From positions 17,835 through 25,474 of the forward strand of contig DIUH01000300.1 of NCBI GenBank assembly GCA_002428205.1: DNA of 7,640 nucleotides, given 5' to 3'. The notes beneath the pieces are model-generated. The model was not told the DNA's origin. It saw only the letters and a program-made list of their open reading frames with translations, and searched no databases. Source of the stretch: Planctomycetaceae bacterium UBA6163. Its GTDB lineage: Bacteria; Planctomycetota; Planctomycetia; Pirellulales; Pirellulaceae. The position numbers and the translations under genes are program-made. Shown here piece by piece: positions 1 to 5,864 of the stretch (within the stretch, counting starts at the first letter, position 1; each line of letters begins with the position of its first letter).

Positions 1-690
1 TCGATTTATCCGCGACTCAATCCCGGCGGCAGCGAAGTTACTTATCGCGCGGCGTCACGTGGCGTCACCGCGTTTTCTCCCAACTTTTCGCTACCCGAGC
101 CTCAGGTCGACCAATTCGAACAACTTTCAATGCGGTCGCCGAATCTGGTCTACAAAGGATTATCGACCGGATCGGTAAGGGCTTATGAGACGACCAACAA
201 CAAACCTGGACATCTTGTTCTGCGTCTGCAGCAAAACGGCAAACCGATTCGCCAATTGCGAGCCGCGATTCAATACGGACTTCGCTCACCGACGCCCGAC
301 GGCTCCATATTCTCGCTAGAAGTATCGACGGACCAAGGACTATCCTGGCAACGGTTCGCCGAATCGGAGATCGCGGCCGACAACGAGTTTTCCAGCGGTT
401 GGCTAGCGGGAAAGACAGACGTCAACCCAACAACCGATGACCCGATACTTGTGCGTATTAATCTTTATGCTGGCGGCTACACCACTGGACTGCTGCAGGC
501 CCATTTATATGGCGTCTACGAAACGGACCTGCCGCAACGAGCGGAGCTGACTTTCGGATGGAAAGAAAATGGCGAAGCAAAGACTTGGTCGAAGGTCGTC
601 AGCGACACAACCCAAGCTCAAAAGTTTCAAGTCCCGACCGGCGAAAAAATCGTTGATGATTTCGTTCGCATCTCGGTCCCACAGCGGTGA
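1..690 (+). CDS. C-terminal part of an unrecognised, probably secreted beta-rich protein (5' end outside window)
   Basis: The frame is open from base 1 to the TGA at 688-690, giving the last 229 residues of a longer protein. The ATG at 130 is internal, because the 43 codons before it read as normal protein without a stop. I do not recognise the family. The fragment is rich in alternating polar and hydrophobic residues, with many Thr, Ser, Gly and Asn, as in beta-sandwich or beta-propeller extracellular domains. Fragment residues 109-116 read STDQGLSW. This matches the Asp-box pattern SxDxGxxW seen in BNR/sialidase-like propellers, but only one copy is visible. There is no membrane anchor at the C-terminus. 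A role as the distal domain of an exported carbohydrate-related or surface protein is inference. No neighbour on the same strand suggests a function. Confidence 0.8.
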   Translation, partial: SIYPRLNPGGSEVTYRAASRGVTAFSPNFSLPEPQVDQFEQLSMRSPNLVYKGLSTGSVRAYETTNNKPGHLVLRLQQNGKPIRQLRAAIQYGLRSPTPDGSIFSLEVSTDQGLSWQRFAESEIAADNEFSSGWLAGKTDVNPTTDDPILVRINLYAGGYTTGLLQAHLYGVYETDLPQRAELTFGWKENGEAKTWSKVVSDTTQAQKFQVPTGEKIVDDFVRISVPQR

Positions 691-695
691 ACTTG

Positions 696-711
696 GTGAC
701 GGTTTAGTCAC
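696..711 (+). terminator. Weak hairpin just after the first gene
   Basis: GTGAC (696-700) and GTCAC (707-711) form a perfect 5-bp stem with a 6-nt loop, starting 6 bases after the stop codon at 690. No T-run follows, so it is not a classical intrinsic terminator. It may only stabilise the 3' end of the message, or be chance. Confidence 0.2.
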
Positions 712-854
712 GCGAATTTAACTTACATCACAGTCAACACTTCACCGTAATTCGATGACCGCGTCGTCACCCTGCCAAATGCAGACCGCACACCCACAAG
801 CGATCGACCCTTGCCAACATCTAACTCTCAAACCAAAAACTTCTCAACATGAAA

Positions 855-1115
855 TCACGATCTGGCATTCTCGCGCAGCGTCACCAATAAAGAGTCATCA
901 GTAGAAAGCATCTGAACCACGGGTTGCGTCTGACTCGCGGAACTCGTCTGTACGTACCCGGGATTAATGCCTTTCAACCGCTCCGCGGTTTCCGAACCGA
1001 GTTCCACGGTCGTTCGTGCGGCGGCCTCTACTACACATTCTGCCGCGTGGGATGGCGCGGGTTCTCTACAATGGCTTGTTTCGCAAGCTGAAGCGAATAT
1101 TGCGACTGCAGTCAT
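855..1115 (-). CDS. Doubtful small hypothetical protein (86 aa), lipoprotein-like start
   Basis: This frame runs from an ATG at 1115 to a stop at 855. The first residues are short and hydrophobic and end in Ala-Ser-Ala-Cys at positions 8-11, which resembles a lipobox. The frame continues upstream without a Met for 13 more codons (Leu-, Cys- and Pro-rich) to a stop at 1155-1157. A longer signal peptide with a non-ATG start is therefore possible, as is a broken gene. The C-terminal half (about residues 35-86) has a balanced composition. No domain is recognised and there is no clear ribosome binding site. The opposite strand is also open over part of this stretch, which lowers confidence. It would be a solitary gene facing the end of the gene at 1-690. 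Confidence 0.3.
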   Translation of the reverse strand: MTAVAIFASACETSHCREPAPSHAAECVVEAAARTTVELGSETAERLKGINPGYVQTSSASQTQPVVQMLSTDDSLLVTLRENARS

Positions 1116-1268
1116 ACCAGTAACGGAGCACGGCAGCGGGCTTAAGCAGAAGAGTTACGGACGCGACAAGCACGACTCGGTTGATTGGCGATGAGCAAGG
1201 ACCGACGGGGACCCAGCATTGGGGCGGGCCTCGGCCAGAAAATAACCAAAAAGCCCGGTTTCGTTTGG

Positions 1269-1295
1269 CGCCATTCGGGCTTGCCCCAAATGGCG
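1269..1295. repeat. Small hairpin at the left edge of the intergenic repeat
   Basis: CGCCATT (1269-1275) pairs exactly with AATGGCG (1289-1295). A second inner pairing, GGGC (1277-1280) with GCCC (1283-1286), makes a compact GC-rich hairpin. The first 19 bases (1269-1287) recur exactly at 1389-1407, but there the closing arm is lost. Confidence 0.65.
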
Positions 1296-1407
1296 TGGAC
1301 TTAGCGTAGCGGAACTCGCCAAGAGTTTCGGTCTTGTCATATCACCGAAAGTCTACGCGACTTCCGCTACCAGTTTTCCCTAAGCCCACGCCATTCGGGC
1401 TTGCCCC
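1269..1407. repeat. Compound intergenic repeat: 19-bp direct repeats flanking a long palindrome
   Basis: A 19-base sequence (CGCCATTCGGGCTTGCCCC) occurs identically at 1269-1287 and 1389-1407. Between the copies is a long imperfect inverted repeat. The left arm is 1294-1332 and the right arm about 1343-1390, with an 11-base centre (1333-1342 and neighbours). After complementing, the inner 27 or so bases match at all but about four positions. The outer parts (CGTGGACTTAG against CGTGGGCTTAG) match at 10 of 11. The right arm carries about 8 extra bases. The structure is REP/BIME-like: intergenic, palindromic and non-coding. It lies about 80 bases beyond the stop of the cyclase gene at 1490, so it could act as a transcription barrier. 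I recall similar sequence in Rhodopirellula intergenic DNA but cannot verify that here. Confidence 0.7.
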
Positions 1408-1489
1408 GACAATGTCGCGATAGGCTTGGTCTGCTAGATAGGAAAGCCGCGAAACCGGCGACCAGCGATCGATTTGCCAACCTACTGAA

Positions 1490-3388
1490 TCACGCCGGGT
1501 CGCCACTGGAGCATACCCGATACGATTCCAGCGGCGCTTTTAGACCCTTGACAGTGACGGGACCGAGCGATTCGGTTTTGTATCCTTCGCCAATTTCATG
1601 AATCATCGCCGACGACAGAATGATTTCGCCGGGCTGGGCGATGCCGCACAGCCGCGATGCGATGTTCACCGTGCTGCCGATTGCCGTGTACTCCAATCGT
1701 TGTTGGGTGCCGATGTTTCCGACAACGGCTTGACCGCGATGCAGGCCAATTCCCACCGACAGCCCGCTAGGGTGACCTGATAAGCGTTTCTGAATTTCGG
1801 TCGCGGTTTTAACCGCTCGCGACACATGATCCGGTTGTTCCAGCGGCGCGTTGAACAGCACCAGAATCGCGTCGCCAATAAACTTATCGAGCGTCCCTTC
1901 TTGTTCGAAGGTGCACTGAACCATGATTTCAAGTAGTGAGTTCAGTTGGCGAACGACCTCCTCGGGAGCGAGATCTTCGGAAAAGGACGTAAAGCCACGG
2001 ATGTCAGCGAACATAACGGTTACGTCTCGTTTGGTTCCGCCCATCGTCAACGATTGAAGTTCGCCCTGCAGCATCAATTGGTTGACGACAGCACGTGGCA
2101 CGTAGCGGCCGAACAAATCAACGACACGATGACGTGATCGAACACTTAACCAAGAACTAAATGCCAACCCCAATACACCGCTAGTCAATCCCGCCCCGGG
2201 GGCGACGGCAAAATCGCTGAACCATCCTGCACGATATACCAGGACCGCAAAGCCACCATAAATCAAAAGGCCTGCAAAGATCGCCAGCAAGGCCTGGACC
2301 GGTTTCAATAATCCACCCAGCAACGCGAACACGACACAAACAACCGCTACCGTCAACCATTGCACGCCCTTGGTTGGCTCTCGCATAAATTTGTTATCAA
2401 GCAGTGTTTGCAACGCCGCCGCCATCACTTCTGTGGGCGACGCTTTACCTGCGGCACTCGGAACATCGTAAGTATCGGCCGATATGTCTGTCTCATGGGA
2501 AAAACCAATGATGACAATCTTGTTGTCCATTTCAGACTTAATAGTTTCGCGCAGGACATCCAAGTAAGAGTAACGCGTGTAGTCGCCCACGGCCGGATCG
2601 TAGTTGACCCAAAATGACGCTGGCGCAACCAAAGTCGTGGATGTAACGAAAGGAATCCATGGAATCGAATGTCCACCGACCGGGTAGGGTGCAACGGGCA
2701 AATCGATCTCCGGCACCACTTCAGGTGCCTGCTGATGCCAGACGGTCATCACCCCCGACTGGCGCATGTTGGTCGCGATCGTATTGGAATCGGACGCCGC
2801 CTCGTTCCAAATTTGTCTCGCGATTACCAGCGGCGCGGACTCCCTTGGGCCGATCGCGGTTAAATGAAACATCGGATAAAGCCGCGAGCGGATTGAAGGG
2901 ATTGCGTGTGGATAGGAATTGACCAAGTTTTGGGACGCCAGCGGCGTATAACGTGGGTGGGTCTTGGACCAAATCTCCCAACCCAAATACATGTCACGTG
3001 ACAATGTGCCATCGGATCGAATTTCGTTCATTCCATCCAACAGCGGAAGGACTTCTTCGAAATTTGCCTGATCAGCGGCCGCGACCGAACGAGTGTCATA
3101 GACAATTCGGGCTCCGGATTCGAACAGTTTCTCATACAGTTTCAGGTCATCATCATAAGAACGAACGTAGCCGAGTTCCTTAGCCGTTTTGACGTCGAAG
3201 AAAATCAGCACAATATCATCGCGAACCGGCCGTGCCCCCAATCGCAGGCCTTGAGACTTGACCATCATCCAATCGGATGCGGCAACCTGAGCGATACTCG
3301 ATTGGTATTCAAACTTTCGCCCCGCAAGGTAGGTTGCAACAAACACCAAAATGCCGATTGCAGTCAGTATGATCGCTCGTTTGAACAT
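1490..3388 (-). CDS. CHASE2-domain class III adenylate cyclase (632 aa)
   Basis: A membrane sensor enzyme that should make cyclic AMP from ATP on sensing an extracytoplasmic signal. Residues 5-22 form an N-terminal membrane helix. Residues about 30-335 match the CHASE2 sensor: an early DIVLIFFDVKT block, GARIVYDTRS, and a late NKIVIIGF block. Three further membrane helices follow at about 343-360, 364-384 and 395-413. The cyclase domain is about 450-625. Metal-binding Asp462 (FADIRGFT) and Asp506 (GDAILV) are present, as are adenine-selecting Lys502, Asn575 and Arg579. The usual second purine-contact Asp is Ser572 (AIGSTVN), so the pair is Lys/Ser instead of Lys/Asp, as in class IIIb-like enzymes where Thr or Ser sits there. 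The ATG at 3388 immediately precedes the signal helix; no strong Shine-Dalgarno is visible. The gene is divergent from the DUF2314-ankyrin gene. Function as a cyclase is well supported; the ligand is unknown. Confidence 0.93.
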   Translation of the reverse strand: MFKRAIILTAIGILVFVATYLAGRKFEYQSSIAQVAASDWMMVKSQGLRLGARPVRDDIVLIFFDVKTAKELGYVRSYDDDLKLYEKLFESGARIVYDTRSVAAADQANFEEVLPLLDGMNEIRSDGTLSRDMYLGWEIWSKTHPRYTPLASQNLVNSYPHAIPSIRSRLYPMFHLTAIGPRESAPLVIARQIWNEAASDSNTIATNMRQSGVMTVWHQQAPEVVPEIDLPVAPYPVGGHSIPWIPFVTSTTLVAPASFWVNYDPAVGDYTRYSYLDVLRETIKSEMDNKIVIIGFSHETDISADTYDVPSAAGKASPTEVMAAALQTLLDNKFMREPTKGVQWLTVAVVCVVFALLGGLLKPVQALLAIFAGLLIYGGFAVLVYRAGWFSDFAVAPGAGLTSGVLGLAFSSWLSVRSRHRVVDLFGRYVPRAVVNQLMLQGELQSLTMGGTKRDVTVMFADIRGFTSFSEDLAPEEVVRQLNSLLEIMVQCTFEQEGTLDKFIGDAILVLFNAPLEQPDHVSRAVKTATEIQKRLSGHPSGLSVGIGLHRGQAVVGNIGTQQRLEYTAIGSTVNIASRLCGIAQPGEIILSSAMIHEIGEGYKTESLGPVTVKGLKAPLESYRVCSSGDPA

Positions 3389-3409
3389 AAATTGACTTAG
3401 CCAAGGTGC

Positions 3410-3438
3410 TTGAAATCATGGTTTCCCAAAATTACATT
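3410..3438 (+). promoter_or_regulatory. Candidate sigma70-type promoter for the DUF2314-ankyrin gene
   Basis: TTGAAA (3410-3415; 5 of 6 to the -35 consensus) is followed, after exactly 17 bases, by TACATT (3433-3438; 4 of 6 to the -10 consensus). Transcription would begin near 3445 and leave a leader of about 97 bases before the ATG at 3542. This lies in the 153-bp divergent region, where a promoter is needed. Planctomycete promoter rules are poorly known, so this is a sequence match only. Confidence 0.4.
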
Positions 3439-3446
3439 CTGGAAAC
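3421..3446. promoter_or_regulatory. Inverted repeat centred on the candidate -10 (possible operator)
   Basis: GTTTCC (3421-3426) and GGAAAC (3441-3446) are perfect 6-bp inverted arms separated by 14 bases. Their centre (about 3433.5) falls on the start of the predicted -10 hexamer. A dimeric repressor bound here would cover the promoter. Six-base arms can arise by chance, so this is tentative. Confidence 0.25.
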
Positions 3447-3541
3447 TTCTTCATCCGCTCCCACCCACCGCGCGGCGTGCACCGAAAGCCCTGCACAAGG
3501 TTTCTCATCGCACACTACACTCGCCGAGGCATTTGACGTCA

Positions 3542-4405
3542 ATGCGCGACTCCGATCAACCCAGTTCGCCAGTATTCCTGAATCCCGATGATGATGCGGA
3601 AATGGAACAGGCGTTCAAACGTGCGAGGCAAACTTTTCGTTTCTTTTGGCGTGAACTTGCATGGGAGTATCGTCGAATCATCCCTGCCCTGGGTGTTGCG
3701 AGTGTGAAAGTCGCATTCAGCGACCCGCCTGGGCCGCAAACCGCCGAAAGGGGGCCAGCCGTTGAGCAGATGTGGATCAGCGAGATCGAGTTTGATGGAC
3801 AACATGTCTTCGGTACGTTGATCAACAAACCCAATTGGTTGAAGACGGTTCACGAGGGCGACAATGTTAAGATTCGGCCGACGCAAGTGAACGACTGGAT
3901 GTACTCGATCAATGATAAAGTTTATGGCGGCTATACCGTTAACTTGATGCGATCACGAATGGGACGCAAAGAACGTGCCGAGCATGATGCGGCGTGGGGA
4001 CTCGATTTCGGCTCGCCAGACGAGATTCGCATTGTGCCGACGGATTATGTGAATGAGAAGGCAAAGCCGGGCGGATTCTTCAGCCGATTCAAGAAAGACA
4101 TCACGCCGACGCCGACTGTCGCTGAGGTCGCGGCGAAAGAGCATCCGATGGCGATCAATATGAAATCGTCGTTTGAAGATTTTTTGAAAGAAGACCCCAC
4201 GGCAATCACGACCACCGACGATCGTGGGTTTACGATGTTGCACCAGTTGGCCTTGGCAGGGGCAACCGGTTGTGTCCAAGTGCTGCTGAAGCACGGATCG
4301 GACCCAAATTTGCGAGCGAAAAACGGTTTGACCCCTTTGCAATTGGCAAAGTCGCTCGGTTGGAAGCAGACGATTGCCGCGTTGGAGTCGGGCGGCGGTT
4401 CGTAG
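3542..4405 (+). CDS. DUF2314 domain protein with C-terminal ankyrin repeats (287 aa)
   Basis: A soluble protein of unknown function with two parts. Residues about 17-150 resemble DUF2314: MWISEI at 77-82, a GTLIN.PNWL block near 91-100, and VNDWMYSI at 116-123. Residues about 226-285 hold roughly two ankyrin repeats, the first containing LLKHGSDPN and the second GLTPLQLAKSLG. A Lys/Pro-rich linker (about 170-200) joins them. The ATG at 3542 was chosen for three reasons. GAGG (3526-3529) lies 12 bases upstream. The DUF2314 region begins soon after. The frame could extend back to a TTG at 3410, but those 44 residues are Pro/His/Arg-rich and overlap the predicted promoter. Ankyrin repeats usually bind proteins, so a partner-binding tail is likely, but its partner is unknown. 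There is no signal peptide. A later start at 3602 (Met21) is possible. Confidence 0.85.
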   Translation: MRDSDQPSSPVFLNPDDDAEMEQAFKRARQTFRFFWRELAWEYRRIIPALGVASVKVAFSDPPGPQTAERGPAVEQMWISEIEFDGQHVFGTLINKPNWLKTVHEGDNVKIRPTQVNDWMYSINDKVYGGYTVNLMRSRMGRKERAEHDAAWGLDFGSPDEIRIVPTDYVNEKAKPGGFFSRFKKDITPTPTVAEVAAKEHPMAINMKSSFEDFLKEDPTAITTTDDRGFTMLHQLALAGATGCVQVLLKHGSDPNLRAKNGLTPLQLAKSLGWKQTIAALESGGGS

Positions 4406-4539
4406 TTCCACGCGTTGCCCCCTTTGCAGAACCCTACCCCAAAGTCTTACACTTCGACTCTTTCCGGTGCACTGGGCATCGACTTCAACAAAACTCCTGC
4501 GGCCGAGGCCGGCACAACCACGGCCGATCCAATAACGAT

Positions 4540-5403
4540 ATGTCTGCTTCCCCCGCATCGCCCCCCGCCGTAGTACCGCGTGCCTTGATCCTGCGTGCCC
4601 CCGGCACCAACTGTGACGTCGAAACCGCTCACGCCTTTGAACTGGCTGGCGCAATTGCTGAGCGAGTTCACATCAATCGGTTGATCGAGAACCCGGCGCT
4701 GGCCGCCAGATACCAAATCCTCTGCTTTCCCGGCGGATTCAGCTACGGCGATGACATCGCGGCGGGGATGATCCTGGCCACACGCCTGCGTCGCCATTTG
4801 AGCGATATGGTCAACGATTTCGCGCTCGGCAACCGCGATTCGCTGGTTCTCGGGCTGTGCAACGGCATGCAAATCATGATGCGACTGGGCGTGTTGACGA
4901 CCGGGGTAAAGTCCGCCGGCGGATCTGACAGTAACGACGCCACAGAGGACTCTGCCGCGACGCTGACCTGGAATCAAAACGGCCGCTACGAAGCACGCTG
5001 GGTTCACTTGGCTGTCGACCCACAAACACCCTGCGTTTTTCTTCGCGGGATCGAGCAAATGTATCTGCCGATCGCACACGCCGAAGGCAATTTTATCGCT
5101 GCCTCAGACCAAGTGCTGGGCGAATTGGCCGATCAAGGTCGTTTGGCCGTTCGATACTGTACCGCCGATGATCCGAAGTCGGCATGGTCGGGGGGACAAC
5201 TCGACTTCCCGGTCAATCCCAACGGCGCGATGGGCAACGTCGCCGGAGTCTGCGATGCATCGGGACGAGTCTTTGGCATGATGCCGCATCCAGAACGCTA
5301 CATCGATCCGACCCAGCATCCTTACTGGACGCGCCTGGATGACGCCGGCACCGAAGGCCAAGGCATGGCAATCTTCCGCAACGCGGTCAGCTATTTCCAA
5401 TAA
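4540..5403 (+). CDS. purQ: Phosphoribosylformylglycinamidine synthase, glutaminase subunit PurQ (287 aa)
   Basis: The glutaminase subunit of FGAM synthase. It releases ammonia from glutamine, which PurL uses to convert FGAR to FGAM in cytoplasmic de novo purine synthesis. The class I amidotransferase fold is clear: RAPGTNCD at 19-26, FPGGFSYGDD at 63-72, nucleophile Cys107 in LGLCNGMQ, and the His250/Glu252 pair in MPHPERY. The IAHAEGNF block (178-185) corresponds to the usual HGEG segment, with Ala for Gly. At 287 residues it is longer than the Bacillus-type enzyme (about 227). The extra length is a Ser/Pro/Ala-rich N-terminus (1-12), extra residues around 122-148, and a longer C-terminal part. 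The ATG at 4540 is the last Met before conserved sequence. The frame is open further upstream, but that stretch overlaps the preceding gene and is not protein-like. There is no clear Shine-Dalgarno. It lies 134 bp after the ankyrin gene, and purL and purS are not in the window. Confidence 0.95.
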   Translation: MSASPASPPAVVPRALILRAPGTNCDVETAHAFELAGAIAERVHINRLIENPALAARYQILCFPGGFSYGDDIAAGMILATRLRRHLSDMVNDFALGNRDSLVLGLCNGMQIMMRLGVLTTGVKSAGGSDSNDATEDSAATLTWNQNGRYEARWVHLAVDPQTPCVFLRGIEQMYLPIAHAEGNFIAASDQVLGELADQGRLAVRYCTADDPKSAWSGGQLDFPVNPNGAMGNVAGVCDASGRVFGMMPHPERYIDPTQHPYWTRLDDAGTEGQGMAIFRNAVSYFQ

Positions 5404-5411
5404 CGTAAACC

Positions 5412-5440
5412 GCTGTTTGGTCAGTCTGAGGGGGCTGACC
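5412..5440 (+). repeat. Partial dispersed repeat, copy 1
   Basis: CTGTTTG followed closely by GGGGCTGACC occurs here and again at 5672-5692. The gap between the two blocks is longer in this copy, and the inserted bases create the hairpin at 5418-5441. The blocks are 7 and 10 bases long and exact. Confidence 0.35.
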
Positions 5441-5441
5441 A
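5418..5441 (+). terminator. Hairpin downstream of purQ
   Basis: TGGTCAG (5418-5424) and CTGACCA (5435-5441) form a perfect 7-bp stem with a 10-base loop, 15 bases after the purQ stop. There is no T-run, so if it ends transcription it does so atypically. Its right arm lies in a sequence (GGGGCTGACC) that recurs at 5683-5692, so it may instead be part of a repeat. Confidence 0.3.
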
Positions 5442-5561
5442 CCCGATACCGTGCTTCACGCTGCCGTTGTGTTGGCTCGGGGGCTTTCGGAGCCGGAGAG
5501 TCCCACGCGCGTTCGCAAGAAAAATAGTGTTTCTCAGAACCCATCGCCCCCCAAATTCTGG

Positions 5562-5574
5562 CGTTAGACTAACG
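5562..5574. repeat. 13-bp palindrome
   Basis: CGTTAG (5562-5567) and CTAACG (5569-5574) are perfect arms around a single central A. It overlaps the stop codon of the doubtful reverse-strand frame at 5564. A protein-binding site or chance are both possible. Confidence 0.3.
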
Positions 5575-5746
5575 GCATTCCGATGACGAGACGCACATAG
5601 ATTCCCGTGCCTTTGTAACTCTGAACTTCGACTGCGGTCACTTGGTCTCCGACCACATCGGGAACTAGGCTCTGTTTGAAAAGGGGCTGACCCACTCTGG
5701 CGAGGCTCGAAACATCGGGAAAATCGTCTCGCCTCCAACGGGTCAT
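5564..5746 (-). CDS. Doubtful small hypothetical protein (60 aa)
   Basis: This frame runs from an ATG at 5746 to TAA at 5564-5566; a TTG three codons earlier (5755) would give 63 aa. GGAG lies just before the ATG, with a short 3-base spacing. The sequence is protein-like, starting MTRWRRDDFP and ending in a hydrophobic, beta-rich stretch (VTAVEVQSYKGTGIYVRLVI). I recognise no family. It could be a small gene, or the tail of a decayed one, since a stop lies immediately upstream (TGA two codons before the TTG). A competing frame is open on the same strand, which weakens the case. Confidence 0.3.
   Translation of the reverse strand: MTRWRRDDFPDVSSLARVGQPLFKQSLVPDVVGDQVTAVEVQSYKGTGIYVRLVIGMPLV
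5672..5692 (+). repeat. Partial dispersed repeat, copy 2
   Basis: CTGTTTG (5672-5678) and GGGGCTGACC (5683-5692) repeat the two blocks found just after purQ, here separated by only four bases. Confidence 0.35.
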
Positions 5747-5775
5747 CCACTCCAAAATTCAATAGCCGCTGCTGG

Positions 5776-5823
5776 CCTTTCGCGCACTACCCTTTTCGCG
5801 TCCTTGCATCACCCGTTTCGCGT
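5776..5823. repeat. Degenerate 22-bp tandem repeat
   Basis: GCACTACCCTTTTCGCGT (5784-5801) and GCATCACCCGTTTCGCGT (5806-5823) match at 15 of 18 positions with a 22-base period. A third partial unit, CCTTTCGCG, lies at 5776-5784. The array is non-coding and lies 40-90 bases beyond the stop of the channel gene. Confidence 0.5.
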
Positions 5824-5864
5824 TTGCTCTCAGCGGCATGATGATTAATCTCATCCACACTCAA

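Larger units (their letters stand above)
691..1489. other. Gene-poor intergenic stretch
   Basis: About 800 bases separate two secure genes that point towards each other. Short reading frames occur on both strands, but none has a recognisable domain. The best of them is the reverse-strand frame at 855-1115. Bases 712-854 show nothing I can name. The right half, from about 1269, is occupied by a compound repeat listed separately. I found no tRNA, rRNA or transposase remnant here. Confidence 0.6.
5404..5864. other. Intergenic stretch between convergent purQ and the channel gene
   Basis: These 461 bases lie between two genes that converge. They contain the purQ hairpin, a second weaker stem at 5474-5494 (GGCTC/GAGCC), a two-part repeat at 5412-5440 and 5672-5692, a doubtful 60-aa reverse frame, a 13-bp palindrome at 5562-5574, and a degenerate tandem repeat at 5776-5823. 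No RNA gene is recognised. Confidence 0.6.

Noticed and set aside
1155..1340. 61-codon reverse-strand reading frame
   Set aside because: It starts inside the palindromic repeat and shows no protein features.
3477..3496. GTGCA/TGCAC inverted repeat as a possible CRP-like operator
   Set aside because: Arms are only five bases, the spacing (10) and sequence do not fit the CRP consensus, and it lies downstream of the likely transcription start.
3410..3541. Extension of the DUF2314-ankyrin protein to a TTG start at 3410
   Set aside because: The 44 added residues are Pro/His/Arg-rich with no domain, the start is TTG, and it coincides with the predicted -35. The ATG at 3542 with GAGG upstream fits better.
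3534..3541. TGACGTCA, a perfect 8-bp palindrome identical to the eukaryotic CRE site, next to a cAMP enzyme gene
   Set aside because: Bacterial cAMP receptors of the CRP family use TGTGA-N6-TCACA sites; a single 8-mer here is most likely chance.
4270..4539. N-terminal extension of PurQ by 90 residues
   Set aside because: It overlaps the ankyrin gene in another frame, has non-conserved composition, and PurQ homology starts just after the ATG at 4540.
3953..4654. 233-codon reverse-strand reading frame
   Set aside because: It lies opposite the DUF2314-ankyrin gene and the start of purQ, is Arg/Gly/Gln-rich, and shows no domain; it is a shadow frame.
5421..5762. 113-codon reverse-strand reading frame after purQ
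   Set aside because: It is Arg/Ser/Pro-rich with no recognisable motif, and it conflicts with the more protein-like 60-aa frame.
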